Source of the DNA: Oceanobacillus bengalensis
Lineage (GTDB): Bacteria; Bacillota; Bacilli; Bacillales; Amphibacillaceae
DNA: 64,000 bases
Assembly (NCBI RefSeq): GCF_003628445.1
Contig: NZ_RBZO01000002.1
Span: forward strand, 124,001 to 188,000
Reading direction: 5' to 3'
Positions 11,730 to 21,911 of this stretch are shown in pieces. The position numbers and the translations under genes were made by a program. Below the pieces are notes generated by a model. The model did no database searches, was not told the DNA's origin, and saw only the letters and a program-made list of their open reading frames with translations. The stretch's first letter is position 1, and the number at the start of each line of letters is the position of its first letter.

Positions 11730-12701
11730 TTGGCACAAAAAGTTTTACTCTTTGCTGATGTAGGTATAGATGATGTGATAGCGATTATCTATTCTTATTT
11801 AAATAATGATATTGATCTTGTTGGCATTGTTGCAGACTACGGAAATATACCAAGAGAAAATGCGATTGATAATATCCTTTACCTAAGAAGCTTGTTCCAA
11901 TCAGAAGAGGCTGAGACTACAAGAATATACGCAGGTGCTGAGATACCGATGACTGCAGAACTTCCTGAGTTTGTTCCAGAAATACATGGAGAATTTGGGC
12001 TTGGGCCGATTACGCCACCAACAGCAGGTGAAAACGGTACTTTTGAAAATTTTTTTGAAATTATAGACGTAATTGAAGAGTACCAAGATGAGTTGGTCAT
12101 TGTTAATATCGGTAGACTTACCTCACTTGCGACAATGTTTATCCTGTATGGGGAAACGATGAGAGAAGTGAAGGAATACTATATAATGGGTGGAGCATTC
12201 TGGGTACCTGGTAATGTCACAGCAGTGTCGGAGGCAAATTTCCACGGGGATCCAGTTGCAGCTCAAATCGTGTTGACCTATGCAGACAATGTAACAATCA
12301 TACCGATGAATGTAACCGAACGAGCAATAGTTACGCCAGAAATGGTAAATTATATTGACAGTACAACAGGACTCCCACTGATAAAAACGTTGCTAGATTA
12401 CTATTATGATTTTTACAAGGAACGAGACCCAAATGTGCAAGGAAGTCCAATGCATGATGTGTTAACGATAATGGCTATAAATCGTGAGGATATGTTCACC
12501 TTTTATAATTTACCTGTTCAAATTATTCAAGCTGTAACAGGTACGGAGCGTGGCCAAAGCATTGCTGATATACGTGCATTTGGAAATTTAGAAGAAGAGT
12601 CGGAAACAGAAATAAAGCGCCATCGAATTGCTTTCCAACTTGATTACCCGAAGTTTTTTAAACAATTTATGACGATTATGTCAGGGCAACTATTCGAATA
12701 A
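11730..12701 (+). CDS. nucleoside hydrolase family protein (copy 2)
   Basis: Also 323 aa and clearly a tandem duplicate of the preceding gene, with the same altered motif (FADVGIDD), the same NIGRLTSLA, SEANFHGDP and MHDVL elements and nearly the same C-terminus. Start is TTG at 11730 with AGGAGAGGA upstream. The pair sits alone between the repeat array and a DUF1648 gene. Duplication followed by divergence could mean different nucleoside preferences or a heteromer. Confidence 0.85.
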   Translation: MAQKVLLFADVGIDDVIAIIYSYLNNDIDLVGIVADYGNIPRENAIDNILYLRSLFQSEEAETTRIYAGAEIPMTAELPEFVPEIHGEFGLGPITPPTAGENGTFENFFEIIDVIEEYQDELVIVNIGRLTSLATMFILYGETMREVKEYYIMGGAFWVPGNVTAVSEANFHGDPVAAQIVLTYADNVTIIPMNVTERAIVTPEMVNYIDSTTGLPLIKTLLDYYYDFYKERDPNVQGSPMHDVLTIMAINREDMFTFYNLPVQIIQAVTGTERGQSIADIRAFGNLEEESETEIKRHRIAFQLDYPKFFKQFMTIMSGQLFE

Positions 12702-12764
12702 AAGGTAATATATTGAAACCGAAACGCTTTGTCATTCGTATAGGATTTGAAAGGGGTGTAGAAT

Positions 12765-13271
12765 ATGAACACTTTTTCAAATCCTATTTTATATTTAAAA
12801 AGATCAAAATTTGAAATCGTTTTTGACATTATTTCCGTTGTTATGTTAGTTGTTAGTATCTTCTACATAATATTCACCTGGTCATCCATTCCAAGTGAGG
12901 TTCCAGGCCATTATAATTTTGCTGGTGAGGTAACGAGATGGGATTCAAAAGGAATGCTCTTCTTACTTCCTATCATTGGTCTTATCACCTGGATACCCCT
13001 AACATTTTTAGAGAGGTATCCACATGTGCACAATTATATTGGTCTTACAGAAGAAAATGCAGAGCGTTTATATCGGAATTCAATAAGAATGATAAACGTT
13101 TTGAAAAATGAAATGCTTCTATTCTTTGTAATATTGAATTTCGAAAGCGTATATGTTTCAAAAAATACGTTAGAACAGTCTATTTTTGGTGGTTGGGATG
13201 TGGCTATCTTTTTTATTGTGGTTTTTGGATCCTTGGGTTACTATATATGGAAATCATTTCAGTTAAGATAG
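12765..13271 (+). CDS. DUF1648 membrane protein
   Basis: 168 aa with four predicted membrane segments and the DUF1648 signature PSEVPGHYNFAGEVTRW near residue 44. AAAGGGGTG precedes ATG. Members resemble the membrane part of SdpI-type immunity proteins, but this one is short and its function is unknown. Its end overlaps or abuts the nitroreductase gene, suggesting coupled translation. Confidence 0.75.
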   Translation: MNTFSNPILYLKRSKFEIVFDIISVVMLVVSIFYIIFTWSSIPSEVPGHYNFAGEVTRWDSKGMLFLLPIIGLITWIPLTFLERYPHVHNYIGLTEENAERLYRNSIRMINVLKNEMLLFFVILNFESVYVSKNTLEQSIFGGWDVAIFFIVVFGSLGYYIWKSFQLR

Positions 13272-13858
13272 GGGGAAGTCCTATTTCTACTTTAGACATA
13301 ATTAAAGAACGCAGGTCCATTCATACATTTAAAGATCAAGAGGTTGATATAGAGCTTTTAAAAGAAATTTTTACATACGCGTCCTATGCACCAACACATT
13401 ACATGAAAGAACCCTGGAAAATAAAGTTGTATCAAGGTAAAGGTAGGGAAGCATTCATTGATTCTATCATGCAAAGTTATCAGCGAATCGGACTGATAAA
13501 AAATGATGATTCACCAAAGACGCATAAAATGATCGATTCAATGAAAAAGTTTCTACTTACGATTCCACATCATGCACTGATTTATTTTGAGATAGAAAAA
13601 GACCCCGTTCGCTATGAAGAGGAATATGCTGCTGTCTGTGCATTTATTCAAAATGCGCAACTTGCAGCTTGGGAACATGGAGTTGGTATGCTGTGGACGA
13701 TTACGCCATATATGCATGATAAAGCATTCTTACAGGACATTGGTTTGGACAGTGAAACACAGAAAATAGCAGCAGTACTGCAGATTGGTTATCCTGAGAA
13801 GGTACCTCGTAATCGAGGAAGGACGCCGATAGAAAATAAGCTTGAGATTATAGATTAA
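13247..13858 (+). CDS. nitroreductase family flavoprotein
   Basis: FMN-dependent nitroreductase-like protein with the N-terminal IKERRSIHTFKDQEV motif, SYAPTHYMKEPW in the flavin region and a C-terminal GYPEKVPRNR typical of the NfnB/YdgI group. The start is uncertain. ATG 13247 lies inside the DUF1648 gene and has no good ribosome site. A GGGGGAAG site (13271-13278) points to the in-frame ATT at 13283, which would give the usual short N-terminus but needs a rare start codon. About 190-204 aa depending on start. Confidence 0.8.
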   Translation: MEIISVKIGGSPISTLDIIKERRSIHTFKDQEVDIELLKEIFTYASYAPTHYMKEPWKIKLYQGKGREAFIDSIMQSYQRIGLIKNDDSPKTHKMIDSMKKFLLTIPHHALIYFEIEKDPVRYEEEYAAVCAFIQNAQLAAWEHGVGMLWTITPYMHDKAFLQDIGLDSETQKIAAVLQIGYPEKVPRNRGRTPIENKLEIID

Positions 13859-13860
13859 TA

Positions 13861-13898
13861 TTGATTCGGCCTGTCTTGAAAATGACAGGTCGAATCAA
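13861..13898. other. hairpin after the nitroreductase gene
   Basis: TTGATTCG-g-CCTGTC pairs with GACAGG-t-CGAATCAA around a short loop. It has no T-run but lies in the right place to end the nucleoside hydrolase-nitroreductase unit. Confidence 0.5.
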
Positions 13899-13937
13899 CA
13901 GATACAACAATCCCACGCTCCCCGCACGATGTTGCAC

Positions 13938-13971
13938 AAAAAAAGCACCCAGACCAAATCAGCCTGGGTGC
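13938..13971 (-). terminator. terminator of ptsI
   Basis: On the minus strand GCACCCAGG and CCTGGGTGC-type arms (one mismatch) form a hairpin followed by seven T. Confidence 0.9.
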
Positions 13972-13980
13972 CAAACTAAA

Positions 13981-15693
13981 TTATTCTGTTTTTTCCTTAA
14001 TAAATGCAACGACTTCTTCCGCAGTTCCCATGGAAAGGATTGTCTCTTTAAACGAAGCTAATTCTTTCTTCGATAAATTACGTATTTGCGTGCGTGCTGG
14101 TAAAATAGAAGTTGCACTCATGCTAAATTCATCTAGTCCAAGGCCGAGTAAGATAGGAATGGCAATTGGATCTCCAGCCATTTCACCACACATCCCAGCC
14201 CATTTTCCTTCCTTATGTGCCGCTTCAATGACGTTATTTACTAAGTTTAAAATTGCTGGATGATATGGTTGATATAAATAAGAGACCTGTTCATTCATTC
14301 TGTCAGCTGCCATTGTATATTGAATTAAATCATTGGTTCCGATACTGAAGAAATCTACCTCTTTTGCAAACTGTTTCGCAGTTACAGCTGTAGAAGGGAT
14401 TTCTACCATAATACCGACCTCAATATCATCGGAAACGTTAATGTCTTCTGCTTTAAGTGCATCTTTTTCATCCATTAAGATTGCTTTTGATTGACGGAAC
14501 TCCTCAAGTGTTGCGATCATTGGGAACATGATTTTTAAGTTTCCATATACACTTGCTCGTAACAATGCACGAAGCTGTGGACGGAATACATCCTCATTTT
14601 CCAAGCAGAAACGGATTGCGCGGAAACCTAAGAATGGATTTAATTCTTTCGGCATGTTCAGGTAACTTAATTCTTTATCCCCACCAACATCTAAGGTACG
14701 AACCACAACAGGCTTTCCGTCCATGCTTTCTAAGACAGATTTGTATGCTTCAAATTGTTCTTCTTCCGATGGTAATTCACTTTTTCCCATGTATAGGAAT
14801 TCAGTGCGGTATAATCCAACACCTTCACCACCATTGCTTAAAACACCCTCTACGTCTTCAGGGGTTCCAATATTAGCAACTAATTCAACTTGCTCGCCAT
14901 CTTTTGAAAAAGTTGGTTCATCTTTTAACTTTGCCCATTCTTCTTGCTGTTTGGCAAACTTCTCTTGTTTTTCTTTGTAAGTAGCTTGTTCTTCTTCAGT
15001 AGGGTTAACGATAACATTGCCATCGATGCCATCAATGATGACCATTTCACCTTGCTTTACGGACGTTGTAATTTCCTTTGTACCTACAATTGCTGGAATT
15101 TCAAGAGACCTTGCCATAATTGCTGAATGAGATGTACGACCACCAATATCTGTCGCAAACCCTTTAACAAATTGTCGGTTTAATTGTGCAGTATCAGATG
15201 GAGTCAAGTCACCTGCAATGACAATGACCTCTTCATCGATTAACGCGGGATTTGGGAACGATACACCTAATAAATGGGCCATTACACGTTTTGTAACATC
15301 TTTTATATCAGCAGCGCGTTCACGCATATATTCATTGTCCATGCTCTGGAACATATCAACATACATTGTTGAAACTTCCTCTAATGCCGTTTCAGCGATA
15401 ACGTGATCATTCGTTATTTTTTCTTTCATTGGATTGATTAGTTCTGGGTCGTTAAGAATTAGCAGATGAGCTGAGAAAATTTCGGCATGCTCTTCACCTA
15501 AATTTTCTTTTGTATGTGCTTTAATTTTTTCTAATTCACTTTGTGATATTTTTAAAGCTTGATCTAAACGACCGATTTGTTCCTCAGGATTATCGGCTTT
15601 TACTTTTTCAAACGTCAACTCTGGTGTTACTAATTGATATGCTTTTGCTATTGCAATGCCTGATGAGGCTGCTATTCCATTTATTGTGGTCAT
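13981..15693 (-). CDS. ptsI: phosphoenolpyruvate-protein phosphotransferase (PTS enzyme I)
   Basis: Cytosolic PTS enzyme I: takes phosphate from PEP onto a His and passes it to HPr. At 570 aa it equals B. subtilis PtsI. The phospho-His lies in [13 protein letters not shown] near residue 190. The PEP-binding barrel shows [19 protein letters not shown] and [13 protein letters not shown], and the C-terminal Cys is in GMCGEMAGD. It is transcribed alone on the minus strand. No ptsH lies beside it, unlike the common ptsHI arrangement, so HPr must be encoded elsewhere. Confidence 0.95.
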   Translation of the reverse strand: MTTINGIAASSGIAIAKAYQLVTPELTFEKVKADNPEEQIGRLDQALKISQSELEKIKAHTKENLGEEHAEIFSAHLLILNDPELINPMKEKITNDHVIAETALEEVSTMYVDMFQSMDNEYMRERAADIKDVTKRVMAHLLGVSFPNPALIDEEVIVIAGDLTPSDTAQLNRQFVKGFATDIGGRTSHSAIMARSLEIPAIVGTKEITTSVKQGEMVIIDGIDGNVIVNPTEEEQATYKEKQEKFAKQQEEWAKLKDEPTFSKDGEQVELVANIGTPEDVEGVLSNGGEGVGLYRTEFLYMGKSELPSEEEQFEAYKSVLESMDGKPVVVRTLDVGGDKELSYLNMPKELNPFLGFRAIRFCLENEDVFRPQLRALLRASVYGNLKIMFPMIATLEEFRQSKAILMDEKDALKAEDINVSDDIEVGIMVEIPSTAVTAKQFAKEVDFFSIGTNDLIQYTMAADRMNEQVSYLYQPYHPAILNLVNNVIEAAHKEGKWAGMCGEMAGDPIAIPILLGLGLDEFSMSATSILPARTQIRNLSKKELASFKETILSMGTAEEVVAFIKEKTE

Positions 15694-15960
15694 GATTCAT
15701 TCACCTTTCATGGTATGCTTGTATATACATGTCTAACTACCTCTAAATTAACACAAATAATGACTTAAGAACAATTAATACGTCTTTCCTTTTTTAAGTA
15801 AAATAGGCTGTCTAAGACTGTTACCCTCTTTTTAGCGTTCCCAAGATAAGTCTATTCATTAGTAATGATTCATAACGCAAAAAAGTGTTGCTATCTATTA
15901 AATGGATATGCTAAAGTATAAAGTAGATAATTGACCGTAATCAGGAGGTGTCTTTGGGAC
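15694..15960. other. divergent ptsI-secG spacer
   Basis: About 270 bp, AT-rich, holding the promoters of both divergent genes. No confident hexamer pair was assigned and no ORF is seen. Confidence 0.4.
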
Positions 15961-16191
15961 ATGTTGACGCTCGTAAATACCTTATTAATTATAGACTGTA
16001 TTGTGATGATTGCTTTTGTCGTATTACAATCTGGTAAGAGTGCTGGATTATCTGGAGCAGTTTCAGGTGGTGCTGAGCAATTATTTGGAAAACAAAAAGC
16101 ACGCGGGTTGGATTTATTCTTACATCGTGGAACAATCATTACAGGCATTTTGTTTTTTGGATTAGCATTTATCAGTGGTTATTTACTATAA
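15961..16191 (+). CDS. secG: preprotein translocase subunit SecG
   Basis: 76 aa, two membrane helices around the conserved cytosolic loop [28 protein letters not shown], as in SecG of the SecYEG channel. The ATG at 15961 was chosen because AGGAGGTG (15942-15949) lies upstream; the longer in-frame reading would start before that site. It is followed by a terminator and then est-rnr, the same order as in other Bacilli. Confidence 0.93.
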   Translation: MLTLVNTLLIIDCIVMIAFVVLQSGKSAGLSGAVSGGAEQLFGKQKARGLDLFLHRGTIITGILFFGLAFISGYLL

Positions 16192-16202
16192 TAGTGAGAG
16201 TG

Positions 16203-16237
16203 AACCCTTATTACCGTATAGGTGATGAGGGTTTTTT
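16203..16237 (+). terminator. terminator after secG
   Basis: 13-bp stem AACCCTTATTACC / GGTGATGAGGGTT (two G-T pairs) with loop GTATA and a T-run. Confidence 0.93.
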
Positions 16238-16315
16238 AAATATAGACTAATATTTTCCAAAATGTAGTACAATATTACATAATAAAGGGTATAGTAGACT
16301 TAGTTAGGAGTTTTA

Positions 16316-17065
16316 ATGATGAAAATTGTTCAACCAAAACCTTTTACATTTAAAGCGGGACCACGTGCGGTTCTGTTATTACACGGATTTACAGGACATT
16401 CTGCAGATGTTCGAATGCTCGGCCGTTTCCTGGAAAAAAAAGGATACACCTGTCATGCACCGATATACCGAGGGCATGGTTTACCACCTGAGGAATTAAT
16501 CAAATCTAATCCAGACGAGTGGTGGGAAGATGTAAGCCAAGCACTTCGACATCTTAAAGACTTGGGACATGAGGAAATTGTCGTTTGCGGTTTATCACTT
16601 GGTGGTGTACTAAGTTTAAAACTTGCTTATTCTACAGAAGTAAAAGCGGTTATTCCGATGTGCGCACCAATGTTCTTTGATAATGAAACCCAACTATCTA
16701 AAGGATTTGAATTATTTTCTAAAGAATATAAACAGCTAGAGGGGAAAGAAGATGCTGTTATTGAGAAAGAAGTAAATCAATTGATGGATGATTCTGAGGA
16801 GCTTTTTAAAGGATTAGGCAAAACGATTACAGATGTGAAAGAACATATTGATATGATTTATACACCAACATTTGTCGTACAGGCTAGAAAGGATCAGATG
16901 ATCAATACTGAAAGTGCAACCTATATCTATGAAAACGTAGAATCGGACGAAAAAGATATAAAATGGTATGAGAACGCTGGTCATGTGATTACACTAGATG
17001 AAGCGAAAGAACAACTCCATGAGGATATTTATCAATTTTTAGAAAAACTCGATTGGAAAGCTTGA
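16316..17065 (+). CDS. est: carboxylesterase / monoacylglycerol-lipase-like alpha/beta hydrolase
   Basis: 249 aa alpha/beta hydrolase. The nucleophile Ser94 lies in CGLSLGGV, an oxyanion loop is in LLHGFTGH, the catalytic Asp is in VQARKDQMI and His in NAGHVITLD. It matches the carboxylesterase family found between secG and rnr in Bacillus (YvaK/Est30 type), which cleaves short and medium chain esters. AGGAG precedes two adjacent ATG codons (16316 and 16319); either may be used. Confidence 0.9.
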   Translation: MMKIVQPKPFTFKAGPRAVLLLHGFTGHSADVRMLGRFLEKKGYTCHAPIYRGHGLPPEELIKSNPDEWWEDVSQALRHLKDLGHEEIVVCGLSLGGVLSLKLAYSTEVKAVIPMCAPMFFDNETQLSKGFELFSKEYKQLEGKEDAVIEKEVNQLMDDSEELFKGLGKTITDVKEHIDMIYTPTFVVQARKDQMINTESATYIYENVESDEKDIKWYENAGHVITLDEAKEQLHEDIYQFLEKLDWKA

Positions 17066-17115
17066 TTAAATCCTTATGGAAAGTAAACAATAAGAAAGAG
17101 AAAGAGGGTGAGCAG

Positions 17116-19389
17116 ATGAAGGATAGAATTCTATCATTTTTTAAGGAATCAGGTACAAAACCTTTAGCTGTCGATGAAATAGAAGCTTCTTTAGGATTGC
17201 AAGAAGCTCTTGAGTTTAAGGAACTAGTGATAGCCTTAAATGAATTGGAAGGTGCAGGAGAGTTAGTAAGAACGAGGAAAAACCGTTTTGGTCTGCCAGA
17301 AAAAATGAATCTCGTTCGTGGTAGAATCCAGATGCATCAGAAGGGATTTGCTTTTCTTATTCCAGATGAAGAAGGGTTGAGTGATGTATACATCCATGCC
17401 TCTGATTTGGCGTCTGCAATGAACAGTGATAAAGTATTGGTCCGAATTGAAAAAGGCGGAGACGATGGAAATCGTGCGGAAGGACAAGTTATTCGAATTC
17501 TAGAACGAGCGGTTATACAAGTTGTCGGTACGTATGAAGATAATCGTTCCTTTGGATTTGTAATCGCGGATGACAAGCGGATACCAAATGATATTTTCAT
17601 ACCAAAGGGAAGCACGCATGGTGCTGTTGAAGGACATAAAGTTATTGCTCGTATCACAAAGTATCCCGAGGGAAGAATGAGTGCAGAAGGAGAGATTATT
17701 CATATTCTTGGACATAAAAATGACCCAGGAATTGATATTCTTTCGATTATTTACAAGCATGGCATAACGATTGATTTTCCTGATGAAGTATTGGACCAAG
17801 CAAGCAGTGTTCCTGAGACTATTTCAGAAGATGAGCTTGAGGGGCGCCGTGATTTAAGGGATGAAATGATTGTAACAATTGACGGTGCCGATGCAAAAGA
17901 CTTAGACGATGCCGTTACCGTAAAGAAATTAGATAACGGGAATTATAAACTTGGTGTGTATATTGCGGATGTAAGTTATTACGTAGAAGAGGGTACAGCC
18001 ATTGATAAAGAAGCATACGAACGGGGTACAAGTGTTTACCTAGTTGACCGAGTAATCCCGATGATTCCACATCGACTGTCGAATGGGATTTGTTCGCTAA
18101 ATCCACAAGTTGATCGTTTAACACTCGGCTGTGAGATGGAGATTACATCTGCAGGACAAGTTGTTAGTCATGAGATTTTCCAAAGTGTGATTAAAACAAC
18201 GGAACGCATGACATACCATGATGTAAATAAAATTCTTGTTGACAAGGATCAGGCATTACGAGAAAGATATGAACCACTGGTCCCAATGTTTGAAGAAATG
18301 GAAAAGCTTGCAGCAATACTAAGAGGAAAACGTATGGGACGTGGTGCCATTGACTTTGACTTTAAGGAAGCACAAGTCTTAGTAGATGATAATGGAAAAG
18401 CAATCGATGTTGTATTACGGGAACGTTCTGTTGCGGAGCGGTTAATTGAAGAATTCATGCTTTGTGCCAATGAAACAGTGGCAGAACATTTCCATTGGAT
18501 GGATGTACCATTTATTCATCGTATTCACGAAGATCCAGATGAAGGAAAACTTCAGAGCTTTTTCGAATTTCTCGCAGGGCTTGGAGTTACGGTAAAAGGA
18601 ACAGCAAATGAGATTCACCCGCAGGCATTGCAAAAGGTGCTAGAAGAAATCCAAGGCAGACCAGAAGAAATGATTGTATCAAAACTTATGCTTCGTTCCA
18701 TGAAGCAGGCAAAATATGATCCGCAAAGTATTGGGCACTTTGGATTGGCAACGGAGTTTTACACCCATTTTACGTCACCAATTAGAAGGTATCCAGACTT
18801 AATCGTTCATCGGCTCATCCGAACGTATTTAGTGAATAATCAATTGGACAGCAAAACAACAAGTCACTGGAAGCAAAACTTACCTGAAATTGCCCGCCAT
18901 ACTTCAGAGATGGAACGTCGTGCGGTTGATGCTGAGCGTGATACAGATGACCTGAAGAAAGCGGAATATATGAAGGATAAGATTGGTGAAGAATTTACTG
19001 GTATGATTAGTTCTGTTACCAACTTTGGAATGTTTGTTGAATTAGAGAATACAGTGGAAGGCCTTATTCACATAAGCTTCTTGACGGATGATTATTATCA
19101 TTACGATGATCGTAGTCATGCACTAATCGGTGAGCGTACAGCGAACGTTTATCGTGTTGGTGATGAAGCTAAAGTAAAAGTAGTTAGTGTGAATACAGAT
19201 GAGTACACGGTTGATTTTGAATTAGTTGGAGTAGAACAGAAAAGACGTAGACCGATAGCAGTAAAAGCTAGTAAGGGACAGAAAGATTCTGGCAAAGATA
19301 GAAAAGGCGGGAAGAAAGGTAATAGTCGTCCACCATCAAATAATGGGAAACAAAAGCAACATAAGAAAAAGAAGAAGAAAAAGAAATGA
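17116..19389 (+). CDS. rnr: ribonuclease R
   Basis: Processive 3'-5' exoribonuclease of 757 aa. Domains in order: N-terminal helix-turn-helix-like region, two cold-shock domains (about residues 65-220), the RNB catalytic domain with the Asp cluster [12 protein letters not shown] near residue 260, an S1 domain near residue 630 ([20 protein letters not shown]) and a highly basic Lys-rich tail. ATG 17116 was chosen because GAGGGTGAG lies 7-8 bases upstream; an earlier in-frame start would overlap est. RNase R acts with SmpB and tmRNA in stalled-mRNA turnover, both encoded just downstream. Confidence 0.95.
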   Translation: MKDRILSFFKESGTKPLAVDEIEASLGLQEALEFKELVIALNELEGAGELVRTRKNRFGLPEKMNLVRGRIQMHQKGFAFLIPDEEGLSDVYIHASDLASAMNSDKVLVRIEKGGDDGNRAEGQVIRILERAVIQVVGTYEDNRSFGFVIADDKRIPNDIFIPKGSTHGAVEGHKVIARITKYPEGRMSAEGEIIHILGHKNDPGIDILSIIYKHGITIDFPDEVLDQASSVPETISEDELEGRRDLRDEMIVTIDGADAKDLDDAVTVKKLDNGNYKLGVYIADVSYYVEEGTAIDKEAYERGTSVYLVDRVIPMIPHRLSNGICSLNPQVDRLTLGCEMEITSAGQVVSHEIFQSVIKTTERMTYHDVNKILVDKDQALRERYEPLVPMFEEMEKLAAILRGKRMGRGAIDFDFKEAQVLVDDNGKAIDVVLRERSVAERLIEEFMLCANETVAEHFHWMDVPFIHRIHEDPDEGKLQSFFEFLAGLGVTVKGTANEIHPQALQKVLEEIQGRPEEMIVSKLMLRSMKQAKYDPQSIGHFGLATEFYTHFTSPIRRYPDLIVHRLIRTYLVNNQLDSKTTSHWKQNLPEIARHTSEMERRAVDAERDTDDLKKAEYMKDKIGEEFTGMISSVTNFGMFVELENTVEGLIHISFLTDDYYHYDDRSHALIGERTANVYRVGDEAKVKVVSVNTDEYTVDFELVGVEQKRRRPIAVKASKGQKDSGKDRKGGKKGNSRPPSNNGKQKQHKKKKKKKK

Positions 19390-19988
19390 GTCTCATGAAT
19401 ATGTGAGGCTCATTTCTTTGTTAAAGATATTTTCTAAAGTCTTAGAAATACGCTATGAAAAAAAGATGCAACTAGATGTACGTGAAGAAATTATAAATAT
19501 GACATTACTTGACCTTGAAGAATTTTATCAGTGTCCCTTTGCCCATGACAGCGTTAGTCACGGGTGTTTCATCAGAAATACATACTTCTTTTGCCTATGA
19601 CAGCCTTGTCAGAGGCTTTTAAACAGTACTTATGCTTACTTAGACCTTGTTTTGATTATTGAAATTAATGATTTTTCCTAACGGAGTTGTAATGCTGCCA
19701 AAGTCTCCTTTATCTCTAGGAAAACAGTATTTGGCAATCACATTATATGAACTTCCGCATATACTTTCTTTATGAAAAGTTGCACTAGGGAAAACTAATT
19801 GTTGACATCTAATTAATTGTCTCCTATACTACTTATTAAGGAATATGATAAAATATAACGAATATATGTAGAACTTCTTTCATTAGGGTTTTCTTTAATA
19901 CTAGAAACAAATATTCATTACTTATTCATAACAGATGCGATTTACCTCATTATGCGGATCATGCCGCATCAGAAAGGAGTAACAGAAA
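19390..19988. other. spacer between rnr and the ZIP transporter, with hairpins
   Basis: About 600 bp without a gene. A weak hairpin (GAGTCTCA / TGTGAGGCTC) overlaps the rnr stop. Two similar small hairpins follow: 19542-19564 (CCC-a-TGAC / GTCA-c-GGG) and 19593-19616 (GCC-ta-TGACA / TGTCA-ga-GGC, then TTTT). A short palindrome ATGCGGatcatgCCGCAT lies at about 19952-19969, just before the ZIP gene ribosome site. No protein homology is recognised. Confidence 0.5.
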
Positions 19989-20795
19989 TTGAATGATGTT
20001 TTACTAGCATTTTTATTTACTTTGTTTGCTGGCTTGGCAACCGGTGTAGGTAGTTTATTAGCGTTCTTTGCTAAAACTACAAACACTAAGTTTTTATCCT
20101 TTTCTTTAGGGCTATCAGCTGGAGTAATGATTTATGTATCAATGGTAGAAATATTCTTTAAAGCAAAAGACTCATTAACCGTTGCTTTAGGTCCAGATGA
20201 AGGATATTGGTTGACTGTTGTTTCTTTCTTTGCAGGAATGTTGTTAATTGGTTTAATTGATAAATTTATACCGAAATCCTCTAATCCACATGAAGTAAAA
20301 AAAGTGGAGGATATGGAAAAACCCCGCGGCCATATAAAAGACCCAGATCTTATGAAAATGGGTGTATTTACGGCCATAGCACTCGCCATTCATAATTTTC
20401 CAGAGGGGATTGCAACATTTATTTCAACGTTACAGGATCCTTCAATCGGTTTTGCGATTGCCATTGCAGTAGCAATTCACAATATCCCTGAAGGTATTGC
20501 GGTCTCTGTACCTATTTATTACGCAACAGGTAATAAGAAAAAGGCATTTAAACTATCATTCTTATCTGGGTTAGCTGAACCAATTGGGGCGGTTGTGGCA
20601 TTTTTGATTTTAATGCCATTCTTAACTGATACAATGTTTGGGATTATCTTTGCAATGGTTGCGGGAATCATGGTGTTTATATCCATTGATGAATTGATAC
20701 CAGCTGCAAAAAAATACGATGAAACACATCTTTCCATCTATGGTGTGATGACTGGTATGGCAATCATGGCCCTCAGTTTATTGCTTCTAAATTAG
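19989..20795 (+). CDS. ZIP family metal transporter (ZupT-like)
   Basis: 268 aa membrane protein with about eight helices, a cytoplasmic variable loop around residues 85-115, and the two diagnostic metal-site motifs HNFPEG and HNIPEG. It imports divalent cations such as Zn or Mn in known ZupT proteins. TTG start at 19989 with AAAGGAG upstream. It separates rnr from smpB. No metalloregulator is adjacent; a small palindrome upstream could be an operator. Confidence 0.88.
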   Translation: MNDVLLAFLFTLFAGLATGVGSLLAFFAKTTNTKFLSFSLGLSAGVMIYVSMVEIFFKAKDSLTVALGPDEGYWLTVVSFFAGMLLIGLIDKFIPKSSNPHEVKKVEDMEKPRGHIKDPDLMKMGVFTAIALAIHNFPEGIATFISTLQDPSIGFAIAIAVAIHNIPEGIAVSVPIYYATGNKKKAFKLSFLSGLAEPIGAVVAFLILMPFLTDTMFGIIFAMVAGIMVFISIDELIPAAKKYDETHLSIYGVMTGMAIMALSLLLLN

Positions 20796-20803
20796 TTTAT
20801 ATG

Positions 20804-20831
20804 CGAACGGTGCCTGGCACTGTTCGTTTTT
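20804..20831 (+). terminator. terminator after the ZIP gene
   Basis: CGAACGGTGCC / GGCACTGTTCG near-perfect dyad followed by TTTTT. Confidence 0.88.
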
Positions 20832-20920
20832 AATTGATGGCTAGCTCTAGCACCCAGCGGCTAGTAGAGTGCCTCACCTCTATACGATAAGTCAACATCG
20901 ATTCGCTTGTGCTTTTCTTC

Positions 20921-20949
20921 TTGGAATGCTTATCAATGTTTGATAAAAT
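20921..20949 (+). promoter_or_regulatory. predicted smpB promoter
   Basis: TTGGAA (20921-20926), 17-bp spacer and TAAAAT (20944-20949), 31 bp before the smpB ATG. Confidence 0.55.
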
Positions 20950-20980
20950 AAAGGAACGTAAGCAAGTAGGAGGAAGTCTT

Positions 20981-21448
20981 ATGCCAAAAGGTCAAGGAAA
21001 GACAATCGCACAAAATAAAAAAGCATCCCATGATTATTTTATTGAAGAAACGTATGAGGCAGGCATTGTTTTACAAGGTACGGAAATTAAATCACTTAGA
21101 AATGGCCGTGTAAACATTAAAGATGCCCATGCGAGAATTGATCGTCGTGGTGAAGTACAGTTAATCAATCTACACATTTCAGAATATGAACAGGGTAATC
21201 GATTTAATCATGATCCAACACGAAGCAGGAAGCTTCTACTGCATCGAAAGCAAATTGATAAACTTATTGGACTTACCCAGCAGCAAGGCTATGCGTTAAT
21301 CCCGTTGAAAATATACATTAAGAATGGATATGCAAAGGTATTGATTGGGCTTGGAAAAGGGAAGAAGAAATATGATAAACGGGAAGATTTGAAGAAGAAA
21401 CAAATGAAACGTGATATTGATCGTGCGTTGAAAGATCACATGAGATAG
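20981..21448 (+). CDS. smpB: SsrA-binding protein SmpB
   Basis: 155 aa OB-fold RNA-binding protein that brings tmRNA to stalled ribosomes. The family motifs [29 protein letters not shown] (split here at residues 12-40), HISEYEQGN and a basic C-terminal tail ([14 protein letters not shown]) are present. ATG 20981 follows AGGAGGAAG; an upstream in-frame ATG would start before the promoter. It directly precedes ssrA, its functional partner. Confidence 0.96.
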   Translation: MPKGQGKTIAQNKKASHDYFIEETYEAGIVLQGTEIKSLRNGRVNIKDAHARIDRRGEVQLINLHISEYEQGNRFNHDPTRSRKLLLHRKQIDKLIGLTQQQGYALIPLKIYIKNGYAKVLIGLGKGKKKYDKREDLKKKQMKRDIDRALKDHMR

Positions 21449-21653
21449 GACTATTCGACTAGTAATTGTTACCAGCCCTTGCATTTTATCTGACGTTTGA
21501 TATAATAAGGGTACAAGTTAGTAAGATTAATGCTCAATTATCCTGAGCGTTTCTCCTTTATATGGGGACGTTACGGATTCGACAGGGGTAGTTCGAGCTT
21601 GGGTTGCGCGTCGAGGTTACGGCTCGTAAAACGTTACTCGCCTAAATATAACT

Positions 21654-21689
21654 GGCAAAGAAAACAATTACTCTTTAGCAGCAGCGTAA
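21654..21689 (+). other. tmRNA proteolysis-tag reading frame
   Basis: Resume codon GGC at 21654 and TAA at 21687-21689 give the tag (A)GKENNYSLAAA. The Gly-Lys start and Leu-Ala-Ala-type end recognised by ClpXP are present. At 11 encoded residues it is short for a tmRNA tag. Confidence 0.9.
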
Positions 21690-21911
21690 GCTCTGCTTTA
21701 GGATCCTTCCTACCATCGCCCGTGTGGTAGATTGAAGGGTCTCAAACTTAAGCGGGCTAAGGCTAATGTCCACCGTCTGAGGGCGTTAGTCGAAATGAAT
21801 CAGACTAGCTTTCTGGAAGCCTGTTGGTAGGCTGAAGGAAAAGCGAAATACGAATATACCAACTACACGTGTAGAAGCCTAAGTGGCGTTATCTCTGGAC
21901 GTGGGTTCGAT

